Shown here in pieces: positions 8,301 to 17,837 of a stretch of DNA of 51,638 nucleotides. A model generated the notes under the pieces. It made no database searches, was not told where the DNA came from, and saw only the letters and a program-made list of their open reading frames with translations. How positions within the stretch are numbered: position 1 is the stretch's first letter; each line of letters opens with the position of its first letter. Location: assembly GCF_003324165.1 (NCBI RefSeq), contig NW_025407897.1:1-51638 (forward strand), written 5' to 3'. Source of the DNA: Naegleria lovaniensis (lineage: Eukaryota; Heterolobosea; Eutetramitea; Acrasida; Naegleriidae). The translations under genes were made by a program, and so were the position numbers.

Positions 8301-10508
8301 ATGCCGTTACCTCCGACCCTCCCTCGTAAAGTATCATCAGCCTCCTCGTCCCAACCACCACAACCAACACCACCAACACCACCAAAGACAAATCCAGGGA
8401 TGATGTTAGCTGAATCTTCATTACCTTCATCGGTTGGTAATCATCATGTACATTCATCATCGGAGTTGGGAAATACCTCATTAACAGCATCATCATCAGC
8501 AACGAATAGTACTGCTCATCATTCTACTTCCACGGTTTCTAATTGTGTGAGTAATACTCTCCTCCAACCCCCTCATCATGATTCGGGAATGGTTATATCT
8601 TCTACATGGATGCAGGAGCAACAACAAAATTCCAAACCCTTGCTCGTCGTGAACCGATCTAACATTCATAAATCGACTAGTTCTATTACATTACCTTCAC
8701 CGAGCTTTACAACCACCACTGATTCGTCAAAGGACAATTTGGCAAAAGAAGAATCTAATTCTTCCTTCTCAGATGTTCATTCCAAAACCCACCATCATCA
8801 CAGCACCGATTCTTTAAAAATCAATAACAATGCGCATCATTTAACGAATAATTTATTATTAACAAATCAACCAGCACTGCCATCCAGTATGGAGACTGTA
8901 AAAACCACATTGTCGTCAACCAACAATGCCAATTCAAGAAATCTTCCTCCAATACCCAACACTTCATTACATTCTCAACTTAAACAACAACCATCCAGCC
9001 AATCACAGCAGATTGTCAACACAACGTCTGAAGACACAAACAAACGAAGACCGTCGGTGAGGCCATTACCTTCCACTGTGACAAGAACAACAAATTCTGC
9101 TACTCCAACCATCCCCACTTTTCAAAATTCTGCACTCCAAACCAATTTTGCGTCAAATAACGTGCATAAGACAAATCCAACATCTGTTAACAAACCATCC
9201 ACAATAATTCCCCCTCTTTTTCAGCCCTACGGAGTGAACAACATTACAACCCAAAACATTTTTGCCGGTGATTCGTTGTCCCAAGTTGGAAGCGACATCA
9301 CAAAACCATCTAGTTCAACAGTTTCATCCAAAAATCCAACACCTACCCATCAATCATCCCCAACTATTTATTCGAATAGAAATGTTGTGCAAAATTCATT
9401 TTCTCCTGCTAGCAATCCGAACACAGTCAAGCTGTCACCAAAACAAAGCAATGACGAACAAAATATTGCCAAACTTCCCACTAAATCTCTTCCTTCTACT
9501 CCAACTAACAGGAGTATAAATGACACCAAAGACGATAATAGATATTCCACACCTCCCTCTTCCTCTACTTCTTTCAAGAAGCCTTCTTCCAACAGCCCAA
9601 GAAAACATCACAGAAAAGCGACTACTTTCACATCGTCTCCACTTTTGTCATCCAATGGTGATATCAACACGGAAAGTTCAAACACAGACAATACTAATAA
9701 TTCCCCAAATATTGGAGGTGACGCTCAAGAAGCCCTTGCCATTGAAAAATTTTTAAGAAATTATATTTTCGATATTGTTGGAGACACTAAATTTACTTCT
9801 CTGGCAAGTGTGATCAAATGGATGACTCTCGAAACATTTTACGAAGTTCTCACCAGTTGGTGCGTTATTAATTTAAACTCTAAGAGAGCATTCACAAAGC
9901 AAAATAGATTTTTCATTATTGAAGAGCTCAACCGGCATCGTAATGAAGTATATTGCCATTTAGAAAATAGAAAAAATTGTTCAATTCTCTATCATAGTAT
10001 TAAGAAAAATTTGGAAATAATTATGCAGCAATTGAATACTGGTTCTGACACTATCTCTACATCTATTAAAAAAGATATGGTCCAAGTGATATTTTCCCTT
10101 ATGAAGATTGATGAATTGACTGCACAAAATACGGAAATGAAAATATCAATTCAGTCCTCAGCAAACGTACTATCCGAAATGACAACAAACGCCATTTCAA
10201 ACCAATCAAAACAAGAATCCTCTTCGAAATTGAATACTCCTTTAATTTTTGAAGATGACTCAGAGATTGTTAATGAGCATTTACAAAAACCTCCACAGAA
10301 GCTTATGTTATCTGAAAAACTGAGCTCTGTCATGGAAACTTTTGAAAAGAAGAAAGAAAACATTGAAACGAAAATTGTGGATAAAACAGAGAAGGTAGTG
10401 ACAACGTTAGGCTCTTCCCTTCGTGCAACTATTGAAGTCGGACAGGATAAGCTAAAATCCTTCGTCGAAACAGCCAACAGCCTAAAAGGTTCGTATATTT
10501 TTTCATAA
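8301..10508 (+). CDS. Ser/Thr/Asn-rich protein, probably the first exon of the adjacent PI3-kinase gene
   Basis: A 735-codon frame. Residues 1-475 are low complexity, rich in Ser, Thr, Asn, Pro and His. Residues about 478-620 form a folded helical region (IEKFLRNYIFDIVGDTKF... then FFIIEELNRHRNEVYCHLEN) that I do not recognise. A Lys/Glu-rich helical tail follows. The frame closes just past a possible donor at 10489 (GTTCGT). A 57-nt intron to the acceptor ATCAG at 10541-10545 would join codon phase 1 to phase 2 and read straight into the kinase frame, giving a protein of about 1,801 residues. Only 48 bp separate this stop from the kinase ATG, too little for an ordinary promoter, so I favour one gene. 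The kinase ATG does sit in an A-rich context, so two separate genes remain possible. Confidence 0.7.
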   Translation: MPLPPTLPRKVSSASSSQPPQPTPPTPPKTNPGMMLAESSLPSSVGNHHVHSSSELGNTSLTASSSATNSTAHHSTSTVSNCVSNTLLQPPHHDSGMVISSTWMQEQQQNSKPLLVVNRSNIHKSTSSITLPSPSFTTTTDSSKDNLAKEESNSSFSDVHSKTHHHHSTDSLKINNNAHHLTNNLLLTNQPALPSSMETVKTTLSSTNNANSRNLPPIPNTSLHSQLKQQPSSQSQQIVNTTSEDTNKRRPSVRPLPSTVTRTTNSATPTIPTFQNSALQTNFASNNVHKTNPTSVNKPSTIIPPLFQPYGVNNITTQNIFAGDSLSQVGSDITKPSSSTVSSKNPTPTHQSSPTIYSNRNVVQNSFSPASNPNTVKLSPKQSNDEQNIAKLPTKSLPSTPTNRSINDTKDDNRYSTPPSSSTSFKKPSSNSPRKHHRKATTFTSSPLLSSNGDINTESSNTDNTNNSPNIGGDAQEALAIEKFLRNYIFDIVGDTKFTSLASVIKWMTLETFYEVLTSWCVINLNSKRAFTKQNRFFIIEELNRHRNEVYCHLENRKNCSILYHSIKKNLEIIMQQLNTGSDTISTSIKKDMVQVIFSLMKIDELTAQNTEMKISIQSSANVLSEMTTNAISNQSKQESSSKLNTPLIFEDDSEIVNEHLQKPPQKLMLSEKLSSVMETFEKKKENIETKIVDKTEKVVTTLGSSLRATIEVGQDKLKSFVETANSLKGSYIFS

Positions 10509-10556
10509 TATTTGTTTCAATGTAACATTGAATATCATTAATCAGAACAAACAAAA

Positions 10557-13500
10557 ATGTCAAGTACAAAACCAGAAAAAATCAAGATCGTGGACAAATC
10601 CTTTCGTAGAGAAAAAGTTCTTTCTGGATATTTCTCTGCTGTTGGAACGAGCTCTAACGAACACGCTCCTAAAGTGATTCCTCCACCAAGAAGAAAGAAG
10701 AATGTTGTTACGGCTGAGTTTGCCAAACATAGCTTCTTACTGGAATTCGCTGACAACTTTATATCATTGCCTGTATATAAACCTCCTAGAAAAGAAGAAA
10801 AAATTGAAGTTCAAGGAGAAACACCAAGAACATCCAATAACGGAAGCATTGACTTTGATAATGACGGTATCAACCAAAAAGTTATTTCCAAAATTAATGT
10901 TATTGACATGCTATCGAAAAAGTTCAAAAATACTTTACTGTATTCCACAGTTTCTACTACAGCCATCAGTAGTTTGGCGAATAGTTTGACAACAATTGAT
11001 ATAAGTCAGAACAAAATGACTGATTGCATCAATCAATTTTGCGATGAAATTTTGAACGAAATTACAAAGAGTTTATCTACAACACAGCAGAAAGATATCC
11101 TCAACAAACATTTGAAGTTGATGGATCCAAAATTTCAGAAAAAGTTTAAGCTTTTACGATCATTCATTACATTCTTGTGTAGAAACAAGACTTTCAGCAC
11201 AGCACCTGTCTCTAATAAGAAATCCAAAGATCAAGAAAATTTGATATTTAACGGACAGGAAGCAGTGACTATTTTATCCAATGTTATTGTTAAAAAGGTA
11301 GTGAAATCGAGACGAAAAACGATCATCAACGAGGGAGATCAAGTTACTAGAGAATCATTGGCTGCATCTATTACTGGAATTGAACCAGAAGCAGTCAGAA
11401 ATCAAGCTATGAACTTTTTGCAAGAATTTTTGGACGATGATATTATCAAGCAAACCTTTCCAAGAATGAAAAACAAGACAGCTCAAATTCGTGACGACCC
11501 AACTTACATGTATGCATTTTGTGAAGATCATATGTTATACAATTTGGTTAATCAAGAAAGAGAGATGGAGGACCAGCTTGAAGAGACAGAGGACGAGATT
11601 AATACATTGCTAGAGCTTATCACAGCTCCGTTTCCGCCATTACTACCATCTTCAACTCAATCCATTACACCCACTCAAACCTATGTTCTCTTCAAGTATA
11701 GACGTATTCTATGTAAGGAGCCAAAATTCTTGCTATTGTTATTGCGCTCAGTTAATTGGAAAGGTGATTACAAAACGGGAGAAGAAATACTGGAGCTGAT
11801 TATTAAGCATCTTAAGGACACTCCTATTAACCAATTTTCCCCACTACACAAAGTGACAACAGTTCACGTACTATTTTTAATGTACGAAACAATCATTTCC
11901 TCAAAGGTAGATTTAGAGAGCGTACAAATTTTTGCAACCGAGATTCTGAAACGCAGATCACTAACTGAAATTGAACTATTCTTGCCTCAGTTATTTTACA
12001 GCTTGGGCTCAACGAAGTTTAACAAATACTTGTCAGAATTCTTGTTAGAGGCATGTGAGAAATCTGACTATGTGTTTAACAAATTGAACTGGATGCTGAC
12101 CAGTATGTTGAACTCGAGCACAATTTTCAGCACTGAAAAGACCTTAAATATCAAAGCCAACCAAGTCTACAAGCAATTACATTTCAAAATGATTCAGAAA
12201 TGTAATAGCTCCTCCGAGGGAAAGTACAATTTAAATCAATTTATTAGACAACAAAAGTTAGTAGACAACATGTTGGTTATTGGAGAATATATCAAATTCC
12301 GTCTCGGAAAAGAACTTGGAGTACCAAGACCTCAAAAGATACAACATTTGAAGTCGCTTTTGGCTGCTCAAAAGTTGCCATACCTGCTGAATTTGCACAA
12401 TATATCGATGAGCAATATTGAAGAATTTATTGCCAACTGCCAATCTTCAGATACAATACAAGTGGACAAGCCAATATCTCCTCAGCTTCTCAAAGAAATG
12501 CAAGATGTTGCTAAATTTGTATCTGAAGACTCCAAGCTAAAATTCATAGATTTTCTTGTTGAAAAAGAAAAAGATTTTCATGAATGGAACAATGAAGTGT
12601 TTCCGATTGATACTGTACCATGTTTAGCGATTGAAGAACACTTTTCTAACATCAACGAGGCCATCCAAATCTCAGGATTTGTTCCTGATGACGGATACAT
12701 TTTTAAATCTGCGCAAGAGCCAGTGTGCTTTCCTTTCTCACTTCGAACCCTCTCGAATGAAAATGCTGCTGAATTTAAACTAATTTTTAAGCAGGGAGAC
12801 GATTTACGACAGGACGAGTATATTTTGAACCTATTCTCACTCATGAACAGAATTCTAAAACAAAATGGAATCAATTTAGAAATTATAACATATCACTGTG
12901 TTTCAACAAGTCAGAGTCCAACGAACTCTGGATTTGTGGAGATGGTAAGCCAATCCAATGCAGTGAGCGCTGTTTTGGCCAAGTACAAGACAATCTTCAA
13001 CTTTTTGCGAGATACATCCTTGAAAAAACAAAAACCTCAAGAATCATCCTCGAACCAGGGCGCGAATTCTGTAGATTTTTACACATTCCTCGAGAAACCA
13101 GATGATTCTGAGACACAATTAATAGAATATCATCCAAGTCCTGTGGGTGATGTTAACACGTTATTGTTCGATGAAAAAGTTCACAGATATATTCGTAGTT
13201 TAGCTGGATACAGCATTCTTACCTACCTTCTCGCCATTGGAGACAGACATTTGGATAACTTGTTATTGAAAGAGAGCGGCGAATTATTTCACATTGATTT
13301 CGGTTTCGTTCTTGGAGAAGATCCAAAACCTTATCTTGGAACACCACCCATGCGTATTTCTCGAGAAATGGTTGCTGATTTTTCAGATGAACATTTATCT
13401 GCTTTCAGAATGTATTGCTGTCAGACCTTTAAAGTTTTGAGAAAATATGCATCCTTAATCATTTTCATGCTTTTATGGATTTCTACTACCAACATGACCA

Positions 13501-13763
13501 TTAAGGAACAAGGAAGTATTACAAGAATTGATAAATTAGGTCTCACAGTTGGAACTGGAAATAACGTACCACATGTCATTCACAATCCTCTCAAACAATT
13601 TAATTTGAAAAACGTGACCACCATCCAAAACAATTTTCGATTGGATCTACACGAAGATGAACTCGACGATTTCGTCTGCAAACTCATCGATCAAAGTCTA
13701 AACATGCTTGGTCCAAAGGTAAACGAAGAAATTCACAAAATTGCCATGAAATTGAGAGAATAA
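10557..13763 (+). CDS. Phosphatidylinositol 3-kinase catalytic protein, class III-like, with a DEP-like region (1,068 aa)
   Basis: It phosphorylates the 3-hydroxyl of phosphoinositides, as inferred from the kinase core. Residues about 230-325 resemble a DEP domain, and about 375-540 a PIK helical domain (FLLLLLRSVNWKGDYKTGEE, as in Vps34-type enzymes). The lipid kinase domain lies at about 680-975. It has the ATP lysine with GDDLRQDE near 748, the catalytic loop GDRHLDN near 894, and HIDFGFVLG near 911. The activation segment DPKPYLGTPPM is closest to the class III DPKPFPPPMK form. No clear C2 domain is seen N-terminal to the helical domain, unlike canonical Vps34. If joined to the preceding frame (see 8301-10508), coding resumes at 10546 rather than at this ATG. 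It is likely cytosolic or endosomal. Confidence 0.88.
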   Translation: MSSTKPEKIKIVDKSFRREKVLSGYFSAVGTSSNEHAPKVIPPPRRKKNVVTAEFAKHSFLLEFADNFISLPVYKPPRKEEKIEVQGETPRTSNNGSIDFDNDGINQKVISKINVIDMLSKKFKNTLLYSTVSTTAISSLANSLTTIDISQNKMTDCINQFCDEILNEITKSLSTTQQKDILNKHLKLMDPKFQKKFKLLRSFITFLCRNKTFSTAPVSNKKSKDQENLIFNGQEAVTILSNVIVKKVVKSRRKTIINEGDQVTRESLAASITGIEPEAVRNQAMNFLQEFLDDDIIKQTFPRMKNKTAQIRDDPTYMYAFCEDHMLYNLVNQEREMEDQLEETEDEINTLLELITAPFPPLLPSSTQSITPTQTYVLFKYRRILCKEPKFLLLLLRSVNWKGDYKTGEEILELIIKHLKDTPINQFSPLHKVTTVHVLFLMYETIISSKVDLESVQIFATEILKRRSLTEIELFLPQLFYSLGSTKFNKYLSEFLLEACEKSDYVFNKLNWMLTSMLNSSTIFSTEKTLNIKANQVYKQLHFKMIQKCNSSSEGKYNLNQFIRQQKLVDNMLVIGEYIKFRLGKELGVPRPQKIQHLKSLLAAQKLPYLLNLHNISMSNIEEFIANCQSSDTIQVDKPISPQLLKEMQDVAKFVSEDSKLKFIDFLVEKEKDFHEWNNEVFPIDTVPCLAIEEHFSNINEAIQISGFVPDDGYIFKSAQEPVCFPFSLRTLSNENAAEFKLIFKQGDDLRQDEYILNLFSLMNRILKQNGINLEIITYHCVSTSQSPTNSGFVEMVSQSNAVSAVLAKYKTIFNFLRDTSLKKQKPQESSSNQGANSVDFYTFLEKPDDSETQLIEYHPSPVGDVNTLLFDEKVHRYIRSLAGYSILTYLLAIGDRHLDNLLLKESGELFHIDFGFVLGEDPKPYLGTPPMRISREMVADFSDEHLSAFRMYCCQTFKVLRKYASLIIFMLLWISTTNMTIKEQGSITRIDKLGLTVGTGNNVPHVIHNPLKQFNLKNVTTIQNNFRLDLHEDELDDFVCKLIDQSLNMLGPKVNEEIHKIAMKLRE

Positions 13764-13863
13764 GACAAATTCGTGGAGAACTTTCCAAGTGAAATGAAAT
13801 CGTTCGTTTGTGGTATTGAGATTAAACATTATAATTATTGGCCTTTCCATATCTAGAAAAAAA

Positions 13864-15615
13864 ATGGCAACATTTCAAGTTCAATTCTTACTCATGGTCC
13901 TAGTGATCCTAATGATGATGATAGCCTCTTTTACTCTTGCTATCCGAATCCATGGACTTTCTATCAATAGCAACAACAAGAATCCACAAACACCTATTTC
14001 CGATATAAAAACAACAACCTCCCAACTCACTCCCGGTTTTATTTTCACTCTCCAACAACGATCTCTCAATTATATGGCTCAACAACTTACTCCCAAAATT
14101 CAACGTGAATTGAGTGATCATTTAAACATTCCGGATATTGATCAAAATGTGGATACTCCCGTTGGACACGTTCAATTTCAAGTACAGAATATTCAAGTGA
14201 GTCAATTGAGCTTGCAAACTCCGAGTGTGGTGATTGGATCGGATCAGACTTTGATGTTGAATATCCCTGGAGTTCATACTCATATGCAAGCAGTAAGTAG
14301 GGAATGTGTTTGTTCATCATGATGTGGATGGAATTATAATTTGAATTTTGTGAAACTTTACCTGGTTGTTACAACCACCAAAAGGATTGGCATTATCGTA
14401 AGACTCATTGGCCTCATGTTTCTGATCATGGATCTGTAGATGCTGATATCACAAGTATGTTTTCAAACCTTTTTTTTGTAATTTGAACAAGTTTACACTC
14501 ATTGAATTCTCAATCTGAAATGTTAAAATTCAGTTTCAGTATCGATTGGAGTGAAAATTTCAATTGTTGATGCAACTCATTGTACAGCACAAGTGACTAG
14601 TGTACAAGCCTCCTTTTCTGAATTTAACTTGAAAATGCATGGAGGTGCTAGTTGGCTCTACAACTTTTTCATTAAGAATTTTAGACATTCTATTGAAAAC
14701 GATGTGATCAAGCAAGTAGATGTAGATGTTGCTCGTGCAGTGAATACTGCTCTTGCCAAGGCACTTGATACAATTTCTTTACAACATGATTTGGGTCATG
14801 GAATTGTTGTGGATTATTCATTGAGAAGTTTGGATTTTTTGGCGTCAGTGCATATGGCTGTTGGAACTACTGGATTGTTTTATATTCCAGGAAAACCAGT
14901 GTATTCAAATGAACCAACTCCAATGAGTGACAGTTTGGGAAGTGACAAGATGATTGAGGTTTTTATTAATGAATTTGTGTTAAATTCGGCCATGTTTGCG
15001 AGTAGCCAAGCTGGAATTTTAAATGCCTTAATTACTCAAAAACACATTCCATCTACTTTTGATTGGGTTTTTAACACAAGTAGTTATCAAACTTTGATTC
15101 CAGGAATTTATGCAATTTGTAGTAATTGTGAAATTCAAATTACAATTTCGAATGGTATTGCTCCAGTTCTAACCTTGGATCCAAGTGTTGGAATTGAGAT
15201 GAACGCCAACGCCCAAGCCATCTTCCAAATCATTCAAAATAATCAAAACATTGTCAATGCTTTTGCTTTGGATTTAAACATCCAGTTGGATGTCATGCCG
15301 TCACTGGGCCAAAACAACATCTCGTTTGTATTCACCTACAAGAATGCATCCATTCAATTGGCATACTCCAAAGTGGGTACATTTTCAGTGCAATTCTTCT
15401 CAATGGCCATTGAAGCAGCTCTAAAGTATGTGGTCGTTCCAGCAGCAAATATAGTCGGAACGAAAGGTGTTCCACTTCCACAAATGAAGGATTTAACTTT
15501 AAGAAATGCAGAATTTGGTGTCGAGCAAGGATATTTGAGTTTGCGGTCGGATTTTGTTTATCAACCATCCTTCACTCCAAAGAAAAATTTGCGTTCTCGA
15601 ATCGTGTCACCTTAA
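13864..15615 (+). CDS. BPI/LBP-family secreted lipid-binding protein (three exons)
   Basis: Exons are 13864-14292, 14385-14454 and 14534-15615, joining to about 526 residues, close to the usual 480-500 of the family. Intron 1 starts GTAAGT (phase 0) and intron 2 GTATGT (phase 1). Met 13864 is preferred over an upstream alternative because it follows an A run and begins a signal peptide (MATFQVQFLLMVLVILMMMI). Exon 2 encodes DWHYRKTHWPHVSDHGSVDA, matching the family's strand around HWRY..P.ISDSGxVDVS, and exon 3 opens with SIGVKISIVDA. The C-terminal half has the second barrel-like domain, with GTFSVQFFSMAIEAALKYVV. The family binds lipids or lipopolysaccharide in an elongated two-barrel fold. 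In a bacterivorous amoeba a role in handling bacterial membranes is plausible but inferred. Confidence 0.87.
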
Positions 15616-15657
15616 AGATTCTTTAGAACCATTTTATTGGCCATTTTCAAATTGTAC

Positions 15658-17535
15658 TCATGCCATTTTGACATCAGGAAAGGTCGATTCAATAAATCTC
15701 AGAAACATGGTTTGAACTGCACGCCCTTCCTCTCCCTTAATGGCAATACTTGTCCAATTCCAAAATATTTGTGACATGATCGTGGAATACTTGCCATCAA
15801 TTTTAAATTGACATTCTTTAGGAAGGGTGTTCAACACCAGTTTCAGTCCTTCCAAACTGTAGTTTCCAAAACATAAAACACTCATCAAGAAATACTGGAG
15901 TGATGATAGTTTCTTTCCCGTTTTTTCCATAATGATATGAATGGCCGACAAGTATTCGCTTTCTGGAGCATAAAACAGTTCAACGAAGGAAGACACTCTA
16001 TTATCATAACATATTTCATAATAATGAGAATGACCTGAAAGAATCATGATTATTTGTCGATCAATGAAATGAAGGTCATTTTGAAGTACGACTCCATTTT
16101 CCAATAGAAACAATACCTCACGAGTTTTGTTACCATAAATGCCAGCAGTCAGTGCATACTCGAGTAGTGAATGGCCAAGCTTTGGATCTACTCCACATTC
16201 ATCAATTAGGAACTTGAGTAATTCAAAGGTGTCATTGGGATTGACAACCAAACGTTCTAAATTTTTCACACTCGAAAATGTGAATCCCATTTCTAATTTC
16301 ATACTTCTAAAGAATTCCAAATACTTTTTCAAACTCATTGATTGCTTGGGAACAACAGTGGTACTAGGTAATGAAAAAAGTAATGGAGAGAGTGATTCTT
16401 CTTTGAAACCTTTCCAACGAGCAATTCCAATGTCACACAAAAAGAATTTCAACCATCCCTTATTTCCAATCGTTGCAATGTTTTCATAAATAGTAGTGAC
16501 ATGTGGTTGGATCATGAGAGGGAAAAAATCACGTCGTCTCACGCGTTTAATCAAAGAGATCAGTCGTTGTTGAAGTTCTTCGTAATTCTCATGAGGTTGA
16601 GACAATTGTGCCAAAATGGAAGAATCAATCCATTTAACGTTGGATGGAAATTGTTGAATCTCCATTTCTAATAGTTCAAGAAAGGTGATTTTGGAATTAC
16701 TACATGATGTATTGACATGTTTCAGCAGAAAACCCATGTCAATTTTCAATAATACATGTAAAGCAGAACACAAGCTTGCATGTCCTTCCAATATCAATTT
16801 TTCAATAATGGGGCTCAAAAAATCCATCGTTCTGTTATCATGATGACTGAATTGTAAATATTGAAGACATAAATTTGTCAATAACATTGCATTTCCCAAT
16901 GGAATTTCACATAATTCTTTAGGAGATTTTCCAAACGGCTTACTAAATAGATATGGAATAATTTTTTGAGACCAAATCATTAATATTTTGTTGAGAGCTT
17001 GCAAAAAAGGTGATTCTATAGCAATAGCTTGACATTCCAATAACATGCTCTCCATGGTAAATTTAATTCGTTGTAAAGCACGTCTTTTGAAAAATTGAAT
17101 CGTTTCTTTTTTGTAAGTCGTTCCATAAATATCCATATTACAGAGACGTCTCTTCTCCATCGGTTGTTGTTTTACAATATAAATTTCATTGATTTTTTCT
17201 AAATATTTCAAATATCGTCCACGATCTCGACGGAATAAACTTGACTTGTACAATAATTTAAAACGATAACAATTAGAATTGTCAAAATAATGAGATGGAT
17301 GAATTAAATAATCTACTTGTTGTTCTTTTTCATCATGATCCTCACGATGATGTTTGGAAAAATTTTGAAATTCAAGTTCCAATTCTTTCTGCAGAGTTTT
17401 CATCCAAAACATTTCCAGAGTCGTGATGTGGTACCAATCTTTACAGACAAGCATTAAATTATTTAAATATTGATTCGGACTGCAAAAGGATGTAAAAATA
17501 TGAAAAAGAACATCTTGCGATATTGGCGATGACAT
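15658..17535 (-). CDS. F-box protein with an ankyrin-like C-terminal region (625 aa)
   Basis: The N-terminus has an F-box (PISQDVLFHIFTSF...LMLVCKDWYHI, residues 4-45), the segment that binds Skp1 in SCF ubiquitin ligases. The rest is mostly helical and poorly conserved. Residues about 400-500 include ankyrin-like pieces (DECGVDPKLGHSLLEYALTA, REVLFLLENGV), which would be the substrate-binding part. There is one continuous exon, and the start is the first Met, directly before the F-box. Its stop lies only 42 bp from the stop of the convergent BPI-like gene. Substrate unknown. A cullin is encoded at 35849-39143, though nothing shows they work together. Confidence 0.72.
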   Translation of the reverse strand: MSSPISQDVLFHIFTSFCSPNQYLNNLMLVCKDWYHITTLEMFWMKTLQKELELEFQNFSKHHREDHDEKEQQVDYLIHPSHYFDNSNCYRFKLLYKSSLFRRDRGRYLKYLEKINEIYIVKQQPMEKRRLCNMDIYGTTYKKETIQFFKRRALQRIKFTMESMLLECQAIAIESPFLQALNKILMIWSQKIIPYLFSKPFGKSPKELCEIPLGNAMLLTNLCLQYLQFSHHDNRTMDFLSPIIEKLILEGHASLCSALHVLLKIDMGFLLKHVNTSCSNSKITFLELLEMEIQQFPSNVKWIDSSILAQLSQPHENYEELQQRLISLIKRVRRRDFFPLMIQPHVTTIYENIATIGNKGWLKFFLCDIGIARWKGFKEESLSPLLFSLPSTTVVPKQSMSLKKYLEFFRSMKLEMGFTFSSVKNLERLVVNPNDTFELLKFLIDECGVDPKLGHSLLEYALTAGIYGNKTREVLFLLENGVVLQNDLHFIDRQIIMILSGHSHYYEICYDNRVSSFVELFYAPESEYLSAIHIIMEKTGKKLSSLQYFLMSVLCFGNYSLEGLKLVLNTLPKECQFKIDGKYSTIMSQIFWNWTSIAIKGEEGRAVQTMFLRFIESTFPDVKMA

Positions 17536-17837
17536 TTTGTTTTGATAAAACCTTGTTCAAGTTTTGTAAAGAAAATTCATGCAAATTCGAATTGCGATCC
17601 CAAATCATAAGTCTTGTAATTTCAAAGTAAAAGGGCTTACACAAGCTCATTTATTGTCACATTCGCCCGCATGTCGATATCAAGAATTATTTTCATCCTC
17701 ACTGATTGGTCCTTCAATTGCTTCACTTTTGAATACTTTCATCCTTAAAACACATTGTTTTCAAATTATAACTTGGTTTGGTCAGCCATAACAAGCTCAG
17801 TGGTCTACCAAATAGTTAAATTTTGCAATTCGAGTCA
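17536..17837. other. Intergenic region, nothing recognised
   Basis: These 302 bp lie between the F-box gene and the WD40 gene, both on the minus strand. The region should hold the F-box promoter and the WD40 3' UTR. Short open frames have no protein-like features. Confidence 0.5.
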
